This document shows positions 24,009 through 32,614 of a DNA stretch of 33,115 bases, piece by piece. Numbering within the stretch: the first letter of the stretch is position 1; each line of letters opens with the position of its first letter. The DNA is taken from positions 1 to 33,115 of the forward strand of contig JAGDYV010000102.1 of assembly GCA_049116495.1 (NCBI GenBank), written 5' to 3'. Position numbers and translations under genes: made by a program. The notes under the pieces are model-generated. The model worked only from the letters and a program-made list of their open reading frames with translations. It did not search any database and had not been told where the DNA came from. This DNA is from CAJQQK01 sp049116495 (lineage in GTDB: Bacteria > Pseudomonadota > Alphaproteobacteria > Rhizobiales > Hyphomicrobiaceae).

Positions 24009-25031
24009 GTGACCCAGCAATTTGCAACGCGTCGCTTCGGCCGGACGGAACTGTCCGTGACAACGCTTGGTTTGGGTGGCGCGCCGCTCGGCGACATCTA
24101 TGAGCAACTCGATGACGCAACTGCGATCGCGACCGTCGAGGCCGCGGCAGAGCACGGCGTCTCGCTGTTCGACACCGCACCGCTTTATGGACAAGGCAGC
24201 TCCGAGCATCGTTTTGGCACGGCGCTGCGGCGCCGGCCGCGCGATAGTTTTGTGCTCTCGACCAAGGTTGGCCGCGTGCTGACACCGGCGCCGGAGGGCA
24301 GGACCAAGACGACACGGTTCGTCGGCGGTCTCGACTTCAATGTCACCCACGAATACACCTATGACGCGACGATGCGATCGTTTGAGGCCTCGTTGCATCG
24401 CCTTGGCATTCCGCGGATTGACGTCGTGCTCATACACGATGCGGACGCTTGGAGCCATGGCCCGGAAGAAGGCCCAAAGAAGTACCGCGAGGCGATGGAT
24501 GGCGCACACAAGGCGCTGGTTGAGTTACGCGAGCAGGGCGTCATCAAGGGCATTGGCATCGGCACCAACGATATTGTCTATGCGGCGAAGTTCCTGCGCG
24601 ACGGCGATTTTGATTGCATGCTGATGGCGGGGCGGTATTCGCTGCTCGAGCAACCGGCATTGGCCAAAGTGCTGCCTTTGGCGCTTGAGAACGATGTCGG
24701 CGTGATGCTCGGCGGCGTCCTGAATTCGGGCATCCTGGCGACGGGGCCGGTAGCGGGGGCGACCTACAACTATACGCCAGCGCCGCCGGATGTTCTCGAC
24801 AAGGTCCGCAAGATCGAGCGGGTCTGCCAGAGCCATGGCGTAGCATTGCCAACGGCTGCAATCCACTTCCCGCTTGGCCATGCAGCAGTCGCGTCTGTCG
24901 TGCTCGGGGCCGTCAAGCCGAGCGAGGTCGAGCGTAATGTTGCCGGCATGCGGGAAGAGGTGCCGGCGGGGCTGTGGTCGGACCTCAAGGCGGAAGGCTT
25001 GCTCGATGCCGCCGCACCCGTTCCGGGGTGA
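24009..25031 (+). CDS. Aldo/keto reductase, D-threo-aldose (L-fucose) dehydrogenase type
   Basis: Predicted 340-residue NAD(P)-dependent oxidoreductase with the AKR TIM-barrel fold. The catalytic tetrad is visible as Asp55 and Tyr60 (FDTAPLYGQG), Lys86 (LSTKVG) and His143 (LIHDAD). The sequence resembles the COG0667-like group that includes D-threo-aldose/L-fucose dehydrogenases, which oxidise sugars to lactones; the exact substrate is not proven. I start at GTG 24009, because GAGG lies six bases upstream; a GTG at 23997 is also in frame. It stands alone on the plus strand and ends 29 bases from the convergent DinB-like gene. Confidence 0.9.
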   Translation: MTQQFATRRFGRTELSVTTLGLGGAPLGDIYEQLDDATAIATVEAAAEHGVSLFDTAPLYGQGSSEHRFGTALRRRPRDSFVLSTKVGRVLTPAPEGRTKTTRFVGGLDFNVTHEYTYDATMRSFEASLHRLGIPRIDVVLIHDADAWSHGPEEGPKKYREAMDGAHKALVELREQGVIKGIGIGTNDIVYAAKFLRDGDFDCMLMAGRYSLLEQPALAKVLPLALENDVGVMLGGVLNSGILATGPVAGATYNYTPAPPDVLDKVRKIERVCQSHGVALPTAAIHFPLGHAAVASVVLGAVKPSEVERNVAGMREEVPAGLWSDLKAEGLLDAAAPVPG

Positions 25032-25060
25032 CGTGTGCACGCGTGACGTGTCAAGGCTGA

Positions 25061-25564
25061 CTATTCGGCACGCAGGAACAGATCCGTATCGTCCGGCTTG
25101 GCGCCGGCCTGCGTCAGCATGCAATGCACCTGGCCGCGATGGTGCGTCTGGTGATTGAAAAAGTGCGTGACGAGTATCCATTTCGCCTTCGTCACATGCT
25201 GTCCGGCAGCGCCGGAATACCAGGTGAGATCGTCGCGCAGCCAATCCTCCGTCAAGCGGTCGGTCCATGCCACAATGGTCTCGTCAAACTCCACGCGGGC
25301 GCGTTTGAGGCCGTCCCAGGTCGAGAGATCATGTGCAGAGACGGGCTCGTTGGGGGCTATCGGTGCCGCCGTTCCGTCGAACCGGCTCATCCAGATTTGA
25401 TCGCCCCACAGAACGTGCTTCAGGGTGCCGTGCATCGATCCCCAGAACGCTGCGCGATCCTGCTGGCGTTCGTCGTCGGTTAGCGTGTCGGCCGCGTCGT
25501 AAAGTGACTGGTTTTGCCAGACATTGTAGCGGGCCATCATTTGCGCATGGGCCGGCGTAATCAT
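25061..25564 (-). CDS. DinB/YfiT-like four-helix metal-binding protein
   Basis: Predicted 167-residue DinB-superfamily protein. Despite the name it is unrelated to polymerase IV; members are small metal-dependent enzymes, often thiol transferases, or of unknown function. The metal triad is His50 (TLKHVLW), His138 (FFNH) and His142 (HHRGQ), all in place, and the overall length is typical. GGAG lies seven bases before the ATG. The RidA-like gene precedes it by 14 bases on the same strand, so they are most likely an operon. The partner thiol (glutathione or another) cannot be deduced. Confidence 0.9.
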   Translation of the reverse strand: MITPAHAQMMARYNVWQNQSLYDAADTLTDDERQQDRAAFWGSMHGTLKHVLWGDQIWMSRFDGTAAPIAPNEPVSAHDLSTWDGLKRARVEFDETIVAWTDRLTEDWLRDDLTWYSGAAGQHVTKAKWILVTHFFNHQTHHRGQVHCMLTQAGAKPDDTDLFLRAE

Positions 25565-25578
25565 GCAATTTCTCCAAT

Positions 25579-25962
25579 CTACGCGCGCTTCTTGGCCGTC
25601 ACCTCGATCTCGATTTTAATGCTCGGGTCGTGTAGTCCGGCGACGATCATGGTGGCTGCCGGCCAGACATCGCCGAGATATTTGCGCGTGATCGGCCAGC
25701 AGGCCGGCCAGTCTTCGCGGTCGTCCAGGATGTAGGTGACGCGCACGACATCGGCCAGCGACGCGCCGGCCTGCGTCAAGGCCTGGTCGATGTTCCGGAA
25801 CGTCTGCTCGCACTGCGCCGTGACATCGTCGGCCAGCACCATGGTATCGTAGTCATAGCCGGTGGTGCCGGCGACAAAGACCCAGTCGCCGTCAACGACG
25901 GCGCGTGCATAGCCGATCTGTTCCTCGAACGTCGATCCGGACGAAATGCGTTCACGCGCCAT
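25579..25962 (-). CDS. RidA/YjgF family protein without the catalytic arginine
   Basis: Predicted 127-residue member of the Rid (YjgF/YER057c/UK114) family, whose archetype hydrolyses reactive enamines and imines. The fold is clear from FVAGTTGYDY, FRNIDQALTQAGASLADVVRVTYIL, and the terminal IKIEIEVTA strand. In active RidA proteins an arginine (Arg105 of E. coli RidA) occurs in a PAR-x-x motif to bind the substrate carboxylate. Here the equivalent reads WPAATMIV, with Ala in that position. It is therefore more likely a member of the other Rid subgroups, with a different or lost activity. AGAGGA precedes the ATG. It is co-directional with ndk upstream (40 bases) and the DinB-like gene downstream (14 bases). 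Confidence 0.9.
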   Translation of the reverse strand: MARERISSGSTFEEQIGYARAVVDGDWVFVAGTTGYDYDTMVLADDVTAQCEQTFRNIDQALTQAGASLADVVRVTYILDDREDWPACWPITRKYLGDVWPAATMIVAGLHDPSIKIEIEVTAKKRA

Positions 25963-26002
25963 CGCGATCCTCTTGGCTCACAGCTGGGATGGTGGGTTCG
26001 GG

Positions 26003-26425
26003 CTAGCCGACGATCTCGGCGTCCGTGAAGTTAAGTGCAATTTCGCGTTTGGCGCTTTCGGGACTGTCGGAGCCATGCACCGAGTTTTCCCCAAGCGACA
26101 GAGCAAAAGTCTTGCGGATTGTGCCTTCATCGGCCTCGGCCGGGTTCGTCGCGCCCATCACATCGCGGTTTTTGAGGATTGCCCCTTCGCCTTCGAGAAC
26201 CTGCACGACGATCGGACCAGACGTCATGAATTCACACAATTCGCCGTAGAACGGACGTTCCTTGTGCTCCTCATAGAATTTTTGCGCCTGTGCTTCAGTC
26301 CACTGAACACGTTTTTGCCCGACGATACGCAGGCCCGCGTCTTCCAGCATCGCATTGATCTTGCCGGTCAGGTTGCGCTTGGTTGCATCCGGCTTGATGA
26401 TCGAAAACGTCCGTTCGATGGCCAT
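26003..26425 (-). CDS. ndk: Nucleoside diphosphate kinase
   Basis: Predicted 140-residue NDP kinase, which transfers the gamma-phosphate of ATP to NDPs through a phosphohistidine. The active-site His117 lies in ENSVHGSDS, and Lys11 (IIKPDA), Tyr51 and Arg87 (KNRDVMG) are the conserved nucleotide contacts. The length matches bacterial enzymes exactly. It is the first gene of a minus-strand run with the RidA-like and DinB-like genes, although the 40-base gap and unrelated functions leave joint regulation uncertain. It is a housekeeping gene and a reliable vertical marker for placing the organism. Confidence 0.97.
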   Translation of the reverse strand: MAIERTFSIIKPDATKRNLTGKINAMLEDAGLRIVGQKRVQWTEAQAQKFYEEHKERPFYGELCEFMTSGPIVVQVLEGEGAILKNRDVMGATNPAEADEGTIRKTFALSLGENSVHGSDSPESAKREIALNFTDAEIVG

Positions 26426-26886
26426 GGTCTTCTGCCTTTATGTTTGTTTGACGGATAAGTGCCCGGAAAGCCGGTTATTCCGCGGGTTTATAGCGTTGGC
26501 CGGTGGGCGCTTCAAGGCAGCCGGCCTGCGGCGTGTGCACCGCAGCAAAAACCGTCAGTCCAAGTTAATTCAGGCATCGCCATATTTTGTGCTAATCGAG
26601 CATTTCAATTGCGTTGAATCCTGTACGCCGTTGCTTGCGTGATCAATTGGCAGTGGCGGTGTGCATGCATGTGCTGGATTCCGGCATTTCTGCGTGGTTG
26701 CGTTGTTTGCTATCGAGCTTGCAGTGACCGGTCCGAAATGGTGTAACTATCGGATGCGGTAAGGAAATTTGGGGGCGCTGAAAGGGAGTCTGTCCGAAGC
26801 ATGGCAGACCGGATCAACTGCGCCGTGATTGAGGTGCGTTGGCGGTCAAGTTTGCGCAACCAGCCGAGTCGGCGGGAATTGAACGA
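26426..26886. other. Intergenic region between ndk and the GYF_2 gene
   Basis: This 461-bp divergent region should carry the promoters of both genes. No coding sequence is supported. Near 26600, GAGCATTTCAATTGCGTTGAATCC (starting at about 26598) contains a small inverted repeat, TTCAA-TTGCG-TTGAA, resembling the AATTG-rich palindromes common between Hyphomicrobiales genes. It may be a decayed copy. Confidence 0.45.
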
Positions 26887-28431
26887 ATGTCTGGAAATTC
26901 TGGCAAGATTGAATGGTACCTCGCCCGGGACGGCCAGCAACACGGGCCGCTGTCAGCTGTTGAACTCGACAAATTTATTGAGCTGGGGCACCTGAAGCCG
27001 ACCGATCTGTTGTGGCGGGTCGGGTTTGATGATTGGCGCACCGCCACGGAAGTATTTCCGCCGTTGCCGCCGCAACCGAAGCCGCCGGTACAACCCGTCG
27101 TGCCGGCATTCTCAGTTGATGCGCCGCCAGCATCCAACGTCGCACAGCCGACACGAACCGAGACGCTTTCGCCGGTCCGCCCGACGGAGACGACGCAACC
27201 GGTGCGCAAGACCGTTGTAGCCGACACTGCGGAGAACACTCGGCCGGCTGCGGCACAGCCGATGGATTATCGCGCGCCACTCGGTGCGGAACCGCGCAGC
27301 TTGGGCGGTGGTCTCGGTGGGCCGCACCCGACGGTCGGCCCGACCGATCCGTCGCAACTGGTGGAACCGCTGAAGCCCAGCCCGGCTGCGGCAGCCTCCG
27401 ATGTGACCACATTGCGGCCCGGCGAGCAGCTCGGCGCGCCTGCCATGGAGGTCGCGCGGCCGGCTGCGGACAATCTCGACGATGATGAAGAATATCTTGA
27501 AGACGAAGAAGGCGGTCGCAGCGGCTGGCTGATGGTCGCTGCGGCGTTGTTCCTGTTCGTATTACTCGGCGCCGGTGGCCTGTTTGCCTACAACAATCAA
27601 ACCCAGATCGCGGCGTTTTATTCCGATCTGATGGGGCGGGCCATGCCTTCTGAGGTTGCCGTCGTGCGGGCCCCGAAGGAGGCCACGCGTGAGCCGGTGT
27701 CGAAGCCCGTGCGCACGCCGGCAGCACCAAAGCCGTTGCGCCCGGTCGAGGTCAAACCGCCCGTCGCTTCGGTCGCGACAGACAAGCCTCTGCCAGAACT
27801 GCCGATCCTCAAATCCAAGCTTTGGCAGTTCGCGCAGAAGGAATTCGGTGAATGGACCGAGCAGCGTCTGGCGGAACTCGCCGAGCAGGACAAATCCAAG
27901 GAGGAAGCCAACCAATACCTGGTTGCAGCCTTCGTCAAATTCCGCCGCAACAATGCCGAGTACGCAATGCTGGCGTCATCGGACAGTCTCGAAAATATTG
28001 CTTCGGCGTTTGTTAGCAGCCTGCGGGCGCTGACTGCGAAGGGGGCCAAGGCGTGCTACGCATACATTTCGAACGGCGAGACAACGCCGGAGATAGCGCC
28101 TTACTATTTTGAGCCGACCATCGCGCCCAAGCTTGAAGCACAGATGCTCGCGATTATGCAGGCGATCGCAGATGGCAAGTCATCGCCGACCAAGAACCGC
28201 ACGCAGCCGACAAGCGCCGACTTCAACAAGCTGTCCGTCGAGCTTGGCAAGCGTGGTTGGTCGGCGGCCGACCTCAAGCTGTTTTCCGATCCAATCGCGC
28301 TTTCCAAGGCGGAGCCGAAGGTGGTTTGCCGGCTGGTGACCGAGTGGTTTGCGACCCAGACGAAGCTTCAGGATGAGGCGGTCCGGGATCAACTGATCGC
28401 CGCGTCCCTGCGTCCGGTGATTGGTGGTTGA
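26887..28431 (+). CDS. GYF_2 (DUF4339) domain protein with one transmembrane segment
   Basis: Predicted 514-residue membrane protein. A GYF_2 domain at about residues 8-58 (EWYLARDGQQHGPLS then DLLWRVGFDDWRTA) is expected to face the cytoplasm and bind proline-rich or other short peptides. A long proline- and alanine-rich linker (about 60-195) and an acidic patch (DDDEEYLEDEE) follow. One transmembrane helix spans about 213-236 (WLMVAAALFLFVLLGAGGLF). The C-terminal 270 residues have a second Pro/Lys linker and an unrecognised helical domain with two cysteines (GAKACYAY and KVVCRL). ATG 26887 is chosen since the GYF domain starts there and GGGAA lies upstream; ATG 26839 is possible. The ABC-F gene follows after 30 bases, so the two may be co-transcribed. 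Confidence 0.8.
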   Translation: MSGNSGKIEWYLARDGQQHGPLSAVELDKFIELGHLKPTDLLWRVGFDDWRTATEVFPPLPPQPKPPVQPVVPAFSVDAPPASNVAQPTRTETLSPVRPTETTQPVRKTVVADTAENTRPAAAQPMDYRAPLGAEPRSLGGGLGGPHPTVGPTDPSQLVEPLKPSPAAAASDVTTLRPGEQLGAPAMEVARPAADNLDDDEEYLEDEEGGRSGWLMVAAALFLFVLLGAGGLFAYNNQTQIAAFYSDLMGRAMPSEVAVVRAPKEATREPVSKPVRTPAAPKPLRPVEVKPPVASVATDKPLPELPILKSKLWQFAQKEFGEWTEQRLAELAEQDKSKEEANQYLVAAFVKFRRNNAEYAMLASSDSLENIASAFVSSLRALTAKGAKACYAYISNGETTPEIAPYYFEPTIAPKLEAQMLAIMQAIADGKSSPTKNRTQPTSADFNKLSVELGKRGWSAADLKLFSDPIALSKAEPKVVCRLVTEWFATQTKLQDEAVRDQLIAASLRPVIGG

Positions 28432-28461
28432 GGCGACCAACCGATCGCGGCATAAAGCGCC

Positions 28462-30372
28462 ATGCTGCAAATTAAAGATCTCACTTACCGGATTGAAGGC
28501 CGGCCGCTGTTAACGGCTGCGACCGCAACCATTCCAACCGGCCATAAGGTCGGCCTCGTTGGGCGCAACGGCACCGGCAAGACAACGTTGTTGCGCCTGA
28601 TCCGGGGCGACATTTCACCGGATGATGGCGCAATCGGCTGGCCGAAATCCTCGCGCCTCGGCTACGTCGAACAGGAAGCGCCGGGCGGTGACGACACCTT
28701 GATCGACTGGGTGCTGGCGGCAGACGTGGAGCGCGCGGCGCTATTGGCCGAGGCGGAAACCGCAACCGACCCGGGCCGGATCGCGGACATCCAGTTGCGG
28801 CTCAACGACATCGACGCGCATTCGGCGCCGGCCCGTGCAGCGCAACTGCTTGCCGGGCTCGGCTTTGATGAAGCCGCGCAACGCCGGCCATGCCGTTCCT
28901 ATTCCGGCGGTTGGCGCATGCGTGTCGCCCTGGCCGCCGTGCTCTTTCTCGAGCCGGAACTGCTGTTACTCGATGAGCCGACAAACTATCTTGATCTGGA
29001 AGGCACGCTGTGGCTTGAGAATTATCTGCGCCATTATCCTCACACTGTCCTGATGGTCAGCCACGACCGGGATCTGCTCAACCGCGCCGTGAACGCCATC
29101 CTGCATCTCGATAAGGGGAAACTGACCCTCTATTCGGGCGGTTACGACACGTTTGAGGATACGCGGCGTGAGCGCCAGCGGCTGGAAAGCAAGCTCAAGA
29201 ACAAGCAGGACCTGGAACGCCAGCGGATCGAGAAATTCATCACGCGCTTCAAGGCCCAGGCCAACAAAGCCGCGCAGGCGCAAAGCCGGATCAAGGCCCT
29301 GGCACGGATGAAACCAATTGCGGCCGAGACCGATGACGCGGTTGCGCCGATCAAGTTTCCCGACCCGGCCAAGGTCCTGGCGAGCCCGCTCATTCAGATT
29401 GAGAAGGGGGCGGTTGGGTATGTGCCGGGCGAACCGGTGCTTGACGGTCTCAATCTGCGTATCGATCACGATGATCGCATCGCGTTGCTGGGCCAGAACG
29501 GCAACGGCAAATCCACGTTTGCCAAGCTGCTCGCGCGCAAAATGGAACTCGAAGCAGGCGAGATGCGTGCCCACAAGCAGCTGAAGGTCGGATACTTCGC
29601 CCAGCATCAGCTTGACGAACTGGGTGAACGCCTGACGCCCTACGACTACATCGCTCGTCTGCTGCCCGATGCCACCGAAGCCCAGAAGCGCGCCCGGATC
29701 GGCGCATTCGGCTTCGGCGTTGAAAAGGCCGACACGCCATGTGGCAAGCTGTCAGGCGGTGAAAAAGCGCGCCTTCTGTTGATGCTGACCGCCTTCCATG
29801 GCCCCCACGTCATTATCCTTGATGAGCCGACCAACCACCTGGATGTCGACAGCCGCGAGATGTTGATCCAGGCGCTCAACGCATACGAAGGCGCGGTGAT
29901 CCTGATCAGCCACGATCGTCACTTGATCGATGCGTCGGCGGATCGGCTGTGGATCGTCGAGAATGGCACCGTGACGACTTACGAAGCGGACATGGATGCC
30001 TATCGCGTCCGGATGCTGGAGGCGCGCAGTGGGCGTCGTCAGGTCTCGCCGGAGCGTGCTGCCGCCGTGGCGGCAGAGGCCGACGCCGGGGCGAACCGTG
30101 CCGAGCAACGGCGCAAGGCTGCGGAACAGCGCGCGCAATTGGCGCCGCTGCGCAAGAAGATGCAACAGGCGGAACGTGCCGTTGAGCAAACCCAGGCAGC
30201 CGTCGCCAAACTTGATGCCGCACTCGCTGATCCGGCCATTTATACAGACGACCCCGCGCGCGCCCAGGACCTGATGCGCGAGCGTGGCACGCTGGCCAAG
30301 AAGCTCGAAGATCTTGAACTCGAGTGGCTTCAGGCTGCCGACGATTATGAGGCGGCAGGCGCGCACGCCTGA
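28462..30372 (+). CDS. ABC-F family ATPase (Uup/YheS type)
   Basis: Predicted 636-residue soluble protein with two ABC ATPase domains and no membrane spans. ABC-F proteins bind the ribosomal E site and ease stalling or assembly. Domain one has Walker A GRNGTGKTT at 34-42, an atypical signature YSGGW, Walker B LLLLDEPTN and switch VSHDRD. The inter-domain linker (about 235-300) is highly charged, as needed for a ribosome-contacting arm. Domain two has GQNGNGKST, LSGGEK, VIILDEPTNHLD and ISHDRH. A C-terminal coiled coil (about 530-630), as in Uup and YheS, ends the chain. The exact subfamily needs a tree. It follows the GYF_2 gene closely. Confidence 0.94.
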   Translation: MLQIKDLTYRIEGRPLLTAATATIPTGHKVGLVGRNGTGKTTLLRLIRGDISPDDGAIGWPKSSRLGYVEQEAPGGDDTLIDWVLAADVERAALLAEAETATDPGRIADIQLRLNDIDAHSAPARAAQLLAGLGFDEAAQRRPCRSYSGGWRMRVALAAVLFLEPELLLLDEPTNYLDLEGTLWLENYLRHYPHTVLMVSHDRDLLNRAVNAILHLDKGKLTLYSGGYDTFEDTRRERQRLESKLKNKQDLERQRIEKFITRFKAQANKAAQAQSRIKALARMKPIAAETDDAVAPIKFPDPAKVLASPLIQIEKGAVGYVPGEPVLDGLNLRIDHDDRIALLGQNGNGKSTFAKLLARKMELEAGEMRAHKQLKVGYFAQHQLDELGERLTPYDYIARLLPDATEAQKRARIGAFGFGVEKADTPCGKLSGGEKARLLLMLTAFHGPHVIILDEPTNHLDVDSREMLIQALNAYEGAVILISHDRHLIDASADRLWIVENGTVTTYEADMDAYRVRMLEARSGRRQVSPERAAAVAAEADAGANRAEQRRKAAEQRAQLAPLRKKMQQAERAVEQTQAAVAKLDAALADPAIYTDDPARAQDLMRERGTLAKKLEDLELEWLQAADDYEAAGAHA

Positions 30373-30639
30373 CCCCTGTCTGCTGCTCTCAAAAACGCCT
30401 CCTAATGAGATCGGCCGGCGCCGCCGCACTGCGCAGAAATCGCCTCTCATGGCAAGACCGGCGAGCACTCGAATTGCACGTGCTGAATTCGTTTTCCGTG
30501 TGTCGTTGCATGTCGGCTACGGTGCGGCGAAACGATCGGCGGTCCAGGTCTGCCAGCGGACGGTTGCCTAATCCGCGTTCATGCGAATGTTCCACCGCAT
30601 TTTGCGCGTCAAGCACTTTCTAGGAGACCGCCTGGTCTG

Positions 30640-30990
30640 GTCATTTGATTGCGGGAGGGGGATCCCTTTCCACAAGGGAAATGCCGTCGAGGTATTTTGG
30701 TGGCTTCAAAATTCCGCGGCCGGGGAGTAGTGACTGGGGCTTAGGAGGTCGGTGCCACCGTTGGCGAAAGACTAGAGCGGGGCAAGCCTTCACCTGTCGA
30801 GCAGAGATGTTCGCGGGAATGGTGCACCGGCGCTCCGACACTCTCGTGCCAGATCCTGGGGCCGGTAATGATGACCGGTCGTGGCGAATGCAATTTACGC
30901 GACGCGCGCTTGGGGGCAACAGCGCTGCGAAGGTAACGAAAATTGCATTCGCCACCGGAGAGGCTTTTAACCAGCCTCATCACAGTGATG
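30640..30990. ncRNA. Candidate structured RNA or conserved element
   Basis: Proposed from position (a gene-free gap), several small stems, and the large inverted repeat at its right end. The strand is undecided. It does not match tmRNA, 6S, SRP, RNase P or common riboswitch signatures that I tried by eye. Low confidence. Confidence 0.25.
30881..30955. repeat. Perfect 16-bp inverted repeat around a GC-rich centre
   Basis: GTGGCGAATGCAATTT (30881-30896) is exactly complementary to AAATTGCATTCGCCAC (30940-30955). The 43-base interior can itself form a small stem (GCGCT...AGCGC). This size and layout fits a palindromic mobile remnant (MITE or REP-like) or the closing stem of an RNA. There is no flanking target duplication that I can see. 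Confidence 0.85.
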
Positions 30991-31109
30991 TTTGAGATTC
31001 TGCTTGATGCGGATTGGCGCAGGCGCCACGATGCGACGCATTCGCGTTGCGAGGTCCGATCTTTGTCGATCCGGCTTCCCGCCCCAACCACTCGGACACT
31101 AGGCATCCC

Positions 31110-31706
31110 ATGAAAGTTCTGTCGTCACCTGCTTCGCCATTCGGACGCAAGGTCAAGATCACGGCCAAGATGAAAGGGCTGTCGGACCAGATCACATTTG
31201 AGACGACGGCGGCCAGTGACGCCGCTGGATCCAATCCACTGTCAAAAATTCCGGTACTGATTACCGATGATGGCACCGCAATCTACGATAGCCCGGTGAT
31301 CTGCGAGTATCTCGATGCCCAGGTCGCTTCACCTGTCTTGTTTCCAGGCGAAGGCGCCAAGCGGTGGCAAACGCTGACGCTCGGAGCACTCGGTGATGGC
31401 ATCATCGACGCTGCCATTCTGCTTGTCTATGAGTCGCGTTATCGCCCGGCCGAACTGCGGGTAGAGGCGTGGTGCGAAATGCAGCAGACGAAGATCGATC
31501 AGGCGCTCGCGCATCTGGAAGCAGCGCCGCCCGCGATGGGCGACCAGCCGGACTACGGCCAGATAACGATTGCCGTTGCGCTGGCCTATCTTGACTTCCG
31601 CCACGAAGGCAAATGGCGCGCGGGTCATCCCAATATGGTTGCCTGGCTCGAAGCATTCGACAAGGCCGTGCCATCTTTCGCAGAAACCGCACCGCCACCA
31701 GCGTAG
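31110..31706 (+). CDS. Glutathione S-transferase family protein
   Basis: Predicted 198-residue cytosolic GST. The N-terminal thioredoxin-like domain has the SSPASPFGRKV start, with a serine where the catalytic residue of many bacterial classes lies, then KIPVLITDDGTAIYDSPVICEYLD with the cis-Pro and the glutathione-binding Ser. The C-terminal all-helical domain (about 85-198) carries the usual DYGQITIAVALAYLDFR stretch. I start at ATG 31110, with AGG eight bases upstream; the open frame before it is the non-coding region. The hydratase gene follows after 62 bases on the same strand. Substrate is not predictable. Confidence 0.92.
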   Translation: MKVLSSPASPFGRKVKITAKMKGLSDQITFETTAASDAAGSNPLSKIPVLITDDGTAIYDSPVICEYLDAQVASPVLFPGEGAKRWQTLTLGALGDGIIDAAILLVYESRYRPAELRVEAWCEMQQTKIDQALAHLEAAPPAMGDQPDYGQITIAVALAYLDFRHEGKWRAGHPNMVAWLEAFDKAVPSFAETAPPPA

Positions 31707-31768
31707 CAAACGGTTCTATCGTTGTTCCGGATGATGGACGGCTGGAACAGTTGGACAGAAGGTGACCC

Positions 31769-32551
31769 ATGGCAGAATTTGATCCGAAAGCGGCAGCACA
31801 GTTTATCGCCGACGCGCATGCAAAGCGGGCGGATTTCTGCAACCTGCCTGGTGACCTCAATCCGCCCACGATCGCGGATGCCTATGCCAGTCAAGCCGCG
31901 CTCGCCGAGCTGTGGTCCGCCAAGTATGGCGCCATTGCCGGGCGCAAGATTGCGACGACGACCAAGGTGATGCAGGAGTTGATGGGAATCGACCATCCCT
32001 GCGGCGGTGTCATCTTTGAAAAGCGCGTGCACGCGTCGCCGATGACGCTCAAGGCCAGTGACTACATTCACGTTGTGGTTGAGTGCGAGTTGGCTGTGCG
32101 CCTATCGAGCGATCTGGGCGGCGCCGCCGGCAGTCACACGGCGGCAAGCGTGCGCCCCGCGGTCGGTGAAGTGATGGCTGCGTTTGAATTGATCGAGGAT
32201 CGCAACGCCGTCTACAAGGACGTGGATGCACGCAGCGTGATTGTCGACGGTGCCTGGAATGCCGGCATTGTCATTGGCGCGGCGCGGCCGGTGCCTGCTG
32301 ATATGGAACTTGATGGGCTACACAGCCGCCTCACGGTCAACGGCGTGCTGCGCGATGAGGGCAAGACCGACGATCCGATGGGCGCGCTGGCATGGGTCGC
32401 CAATCTTGCGTCGGAGCACGGCGATCCATTGCGCCAGGGCATGATCGTGATCACCGGCAGCGTGGTCGCCACACTTCCCATTCAACCCGGCGAAGAGTTT
32501 CACTTTACGCTCGACGGTGTCGGCGAGACGCGGGTGACGCTCGCAGGTTAG
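31769..32551 (+). CDS. 2-keto-4-pentenoate hydratase (MhpD) family protein
   Basis: Predicted 260-residue member of the fumarylacetoacetate hydrolase superfamily, closest in shape to 2-oxopent-4-enoate hydratases, which act late in meta-cleavage pathways, and to related decarboxylases. The metal-binding acids are Glu105 and Glu107 (VECELAV) with Glu140 or Asp144 (FELIEDRN) in the usual third position. The N-terminus AAAQFIADAHAKR and the AYASQ helix also match. GAAGGTG is upstream of the ATG. It is next to a GST, and the pair could belong to aromatic degradation, but no ring-cleavage dioxygenase is in the window, so the pathway is unproven. Confidence 0.88.
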   Translation: MAEFDPKAAAQFIADAHAKRADFCNLPGDLNPPTIADAYASQAALAELWSAKYGAIAGRKIATTTKVMQELMGIDHPCGGVIFEKRVHASPMTLKASDYIHVVVECELAVRLSSDLGGAAGSHTAASVRPAVGEVMAAFELIEDRNAVYKDVDARSVIVDGAWNAGIVIGAARPVPADMELDGLHSRLTVNGVLRDEGKTDDPMGALAWVANLASEHGDPLRQGMIVITGSVVATLPIQPGEEFHFTLDGVGETRVTLAG

Positions 32552-32614
32552 AGCAGCTTAGTTCTAGATGGAGCCATTCTGCCAAGCGGCTTTGGTTCGA
32601 GATCAAGTGGAGCT

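Larger units (their letters stand above)
30373..31109. other. Long non-coding stretch with conserved-looking block
   Basis: This 737-bp region separates the ABC-F and GST genes. I see no protein gene: frames on both strands are open for 100 codons or more, but their products are basic, irregular and mutually overlapping. The part from about 30640 to 30990 looks structured. It includes a hairpin at ATTTTG...CAAAAT (about 30694-30712), a small AGACC/GGTCT stem (about 30625-30638), and a 16-bp inverted repeat at 30881-30955. I have a recollection, unverified here, that the translation of this block recurs as a hypothetical protein in other Hyphomicrobiales. That would be expected if the DNA is conserved for an RNA or regulatory reason. 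Confidence 0.5.

Noticed and set aside
30640..30990. tmRNA, 6S RNA, SRP RNA or a riboswitch
   Set aside because: The tag and T-arm sequences of tmRNA, the SRP apical loop and the cobalamin, TPP, FMN and SAM cores were looked for and not found. A GAGATGTTCGCGG stretch near 30808 resembles the 6S start, but no complementary 3' end was seen.
30645..31106. Frames of 104 to 121 codons on both strands in the ABC-F/GST gap
   Set aside because: They overlap each other, lack ribosome binding sites and domains, and run through the inverted repeat; treated as a possible conserved element instead.
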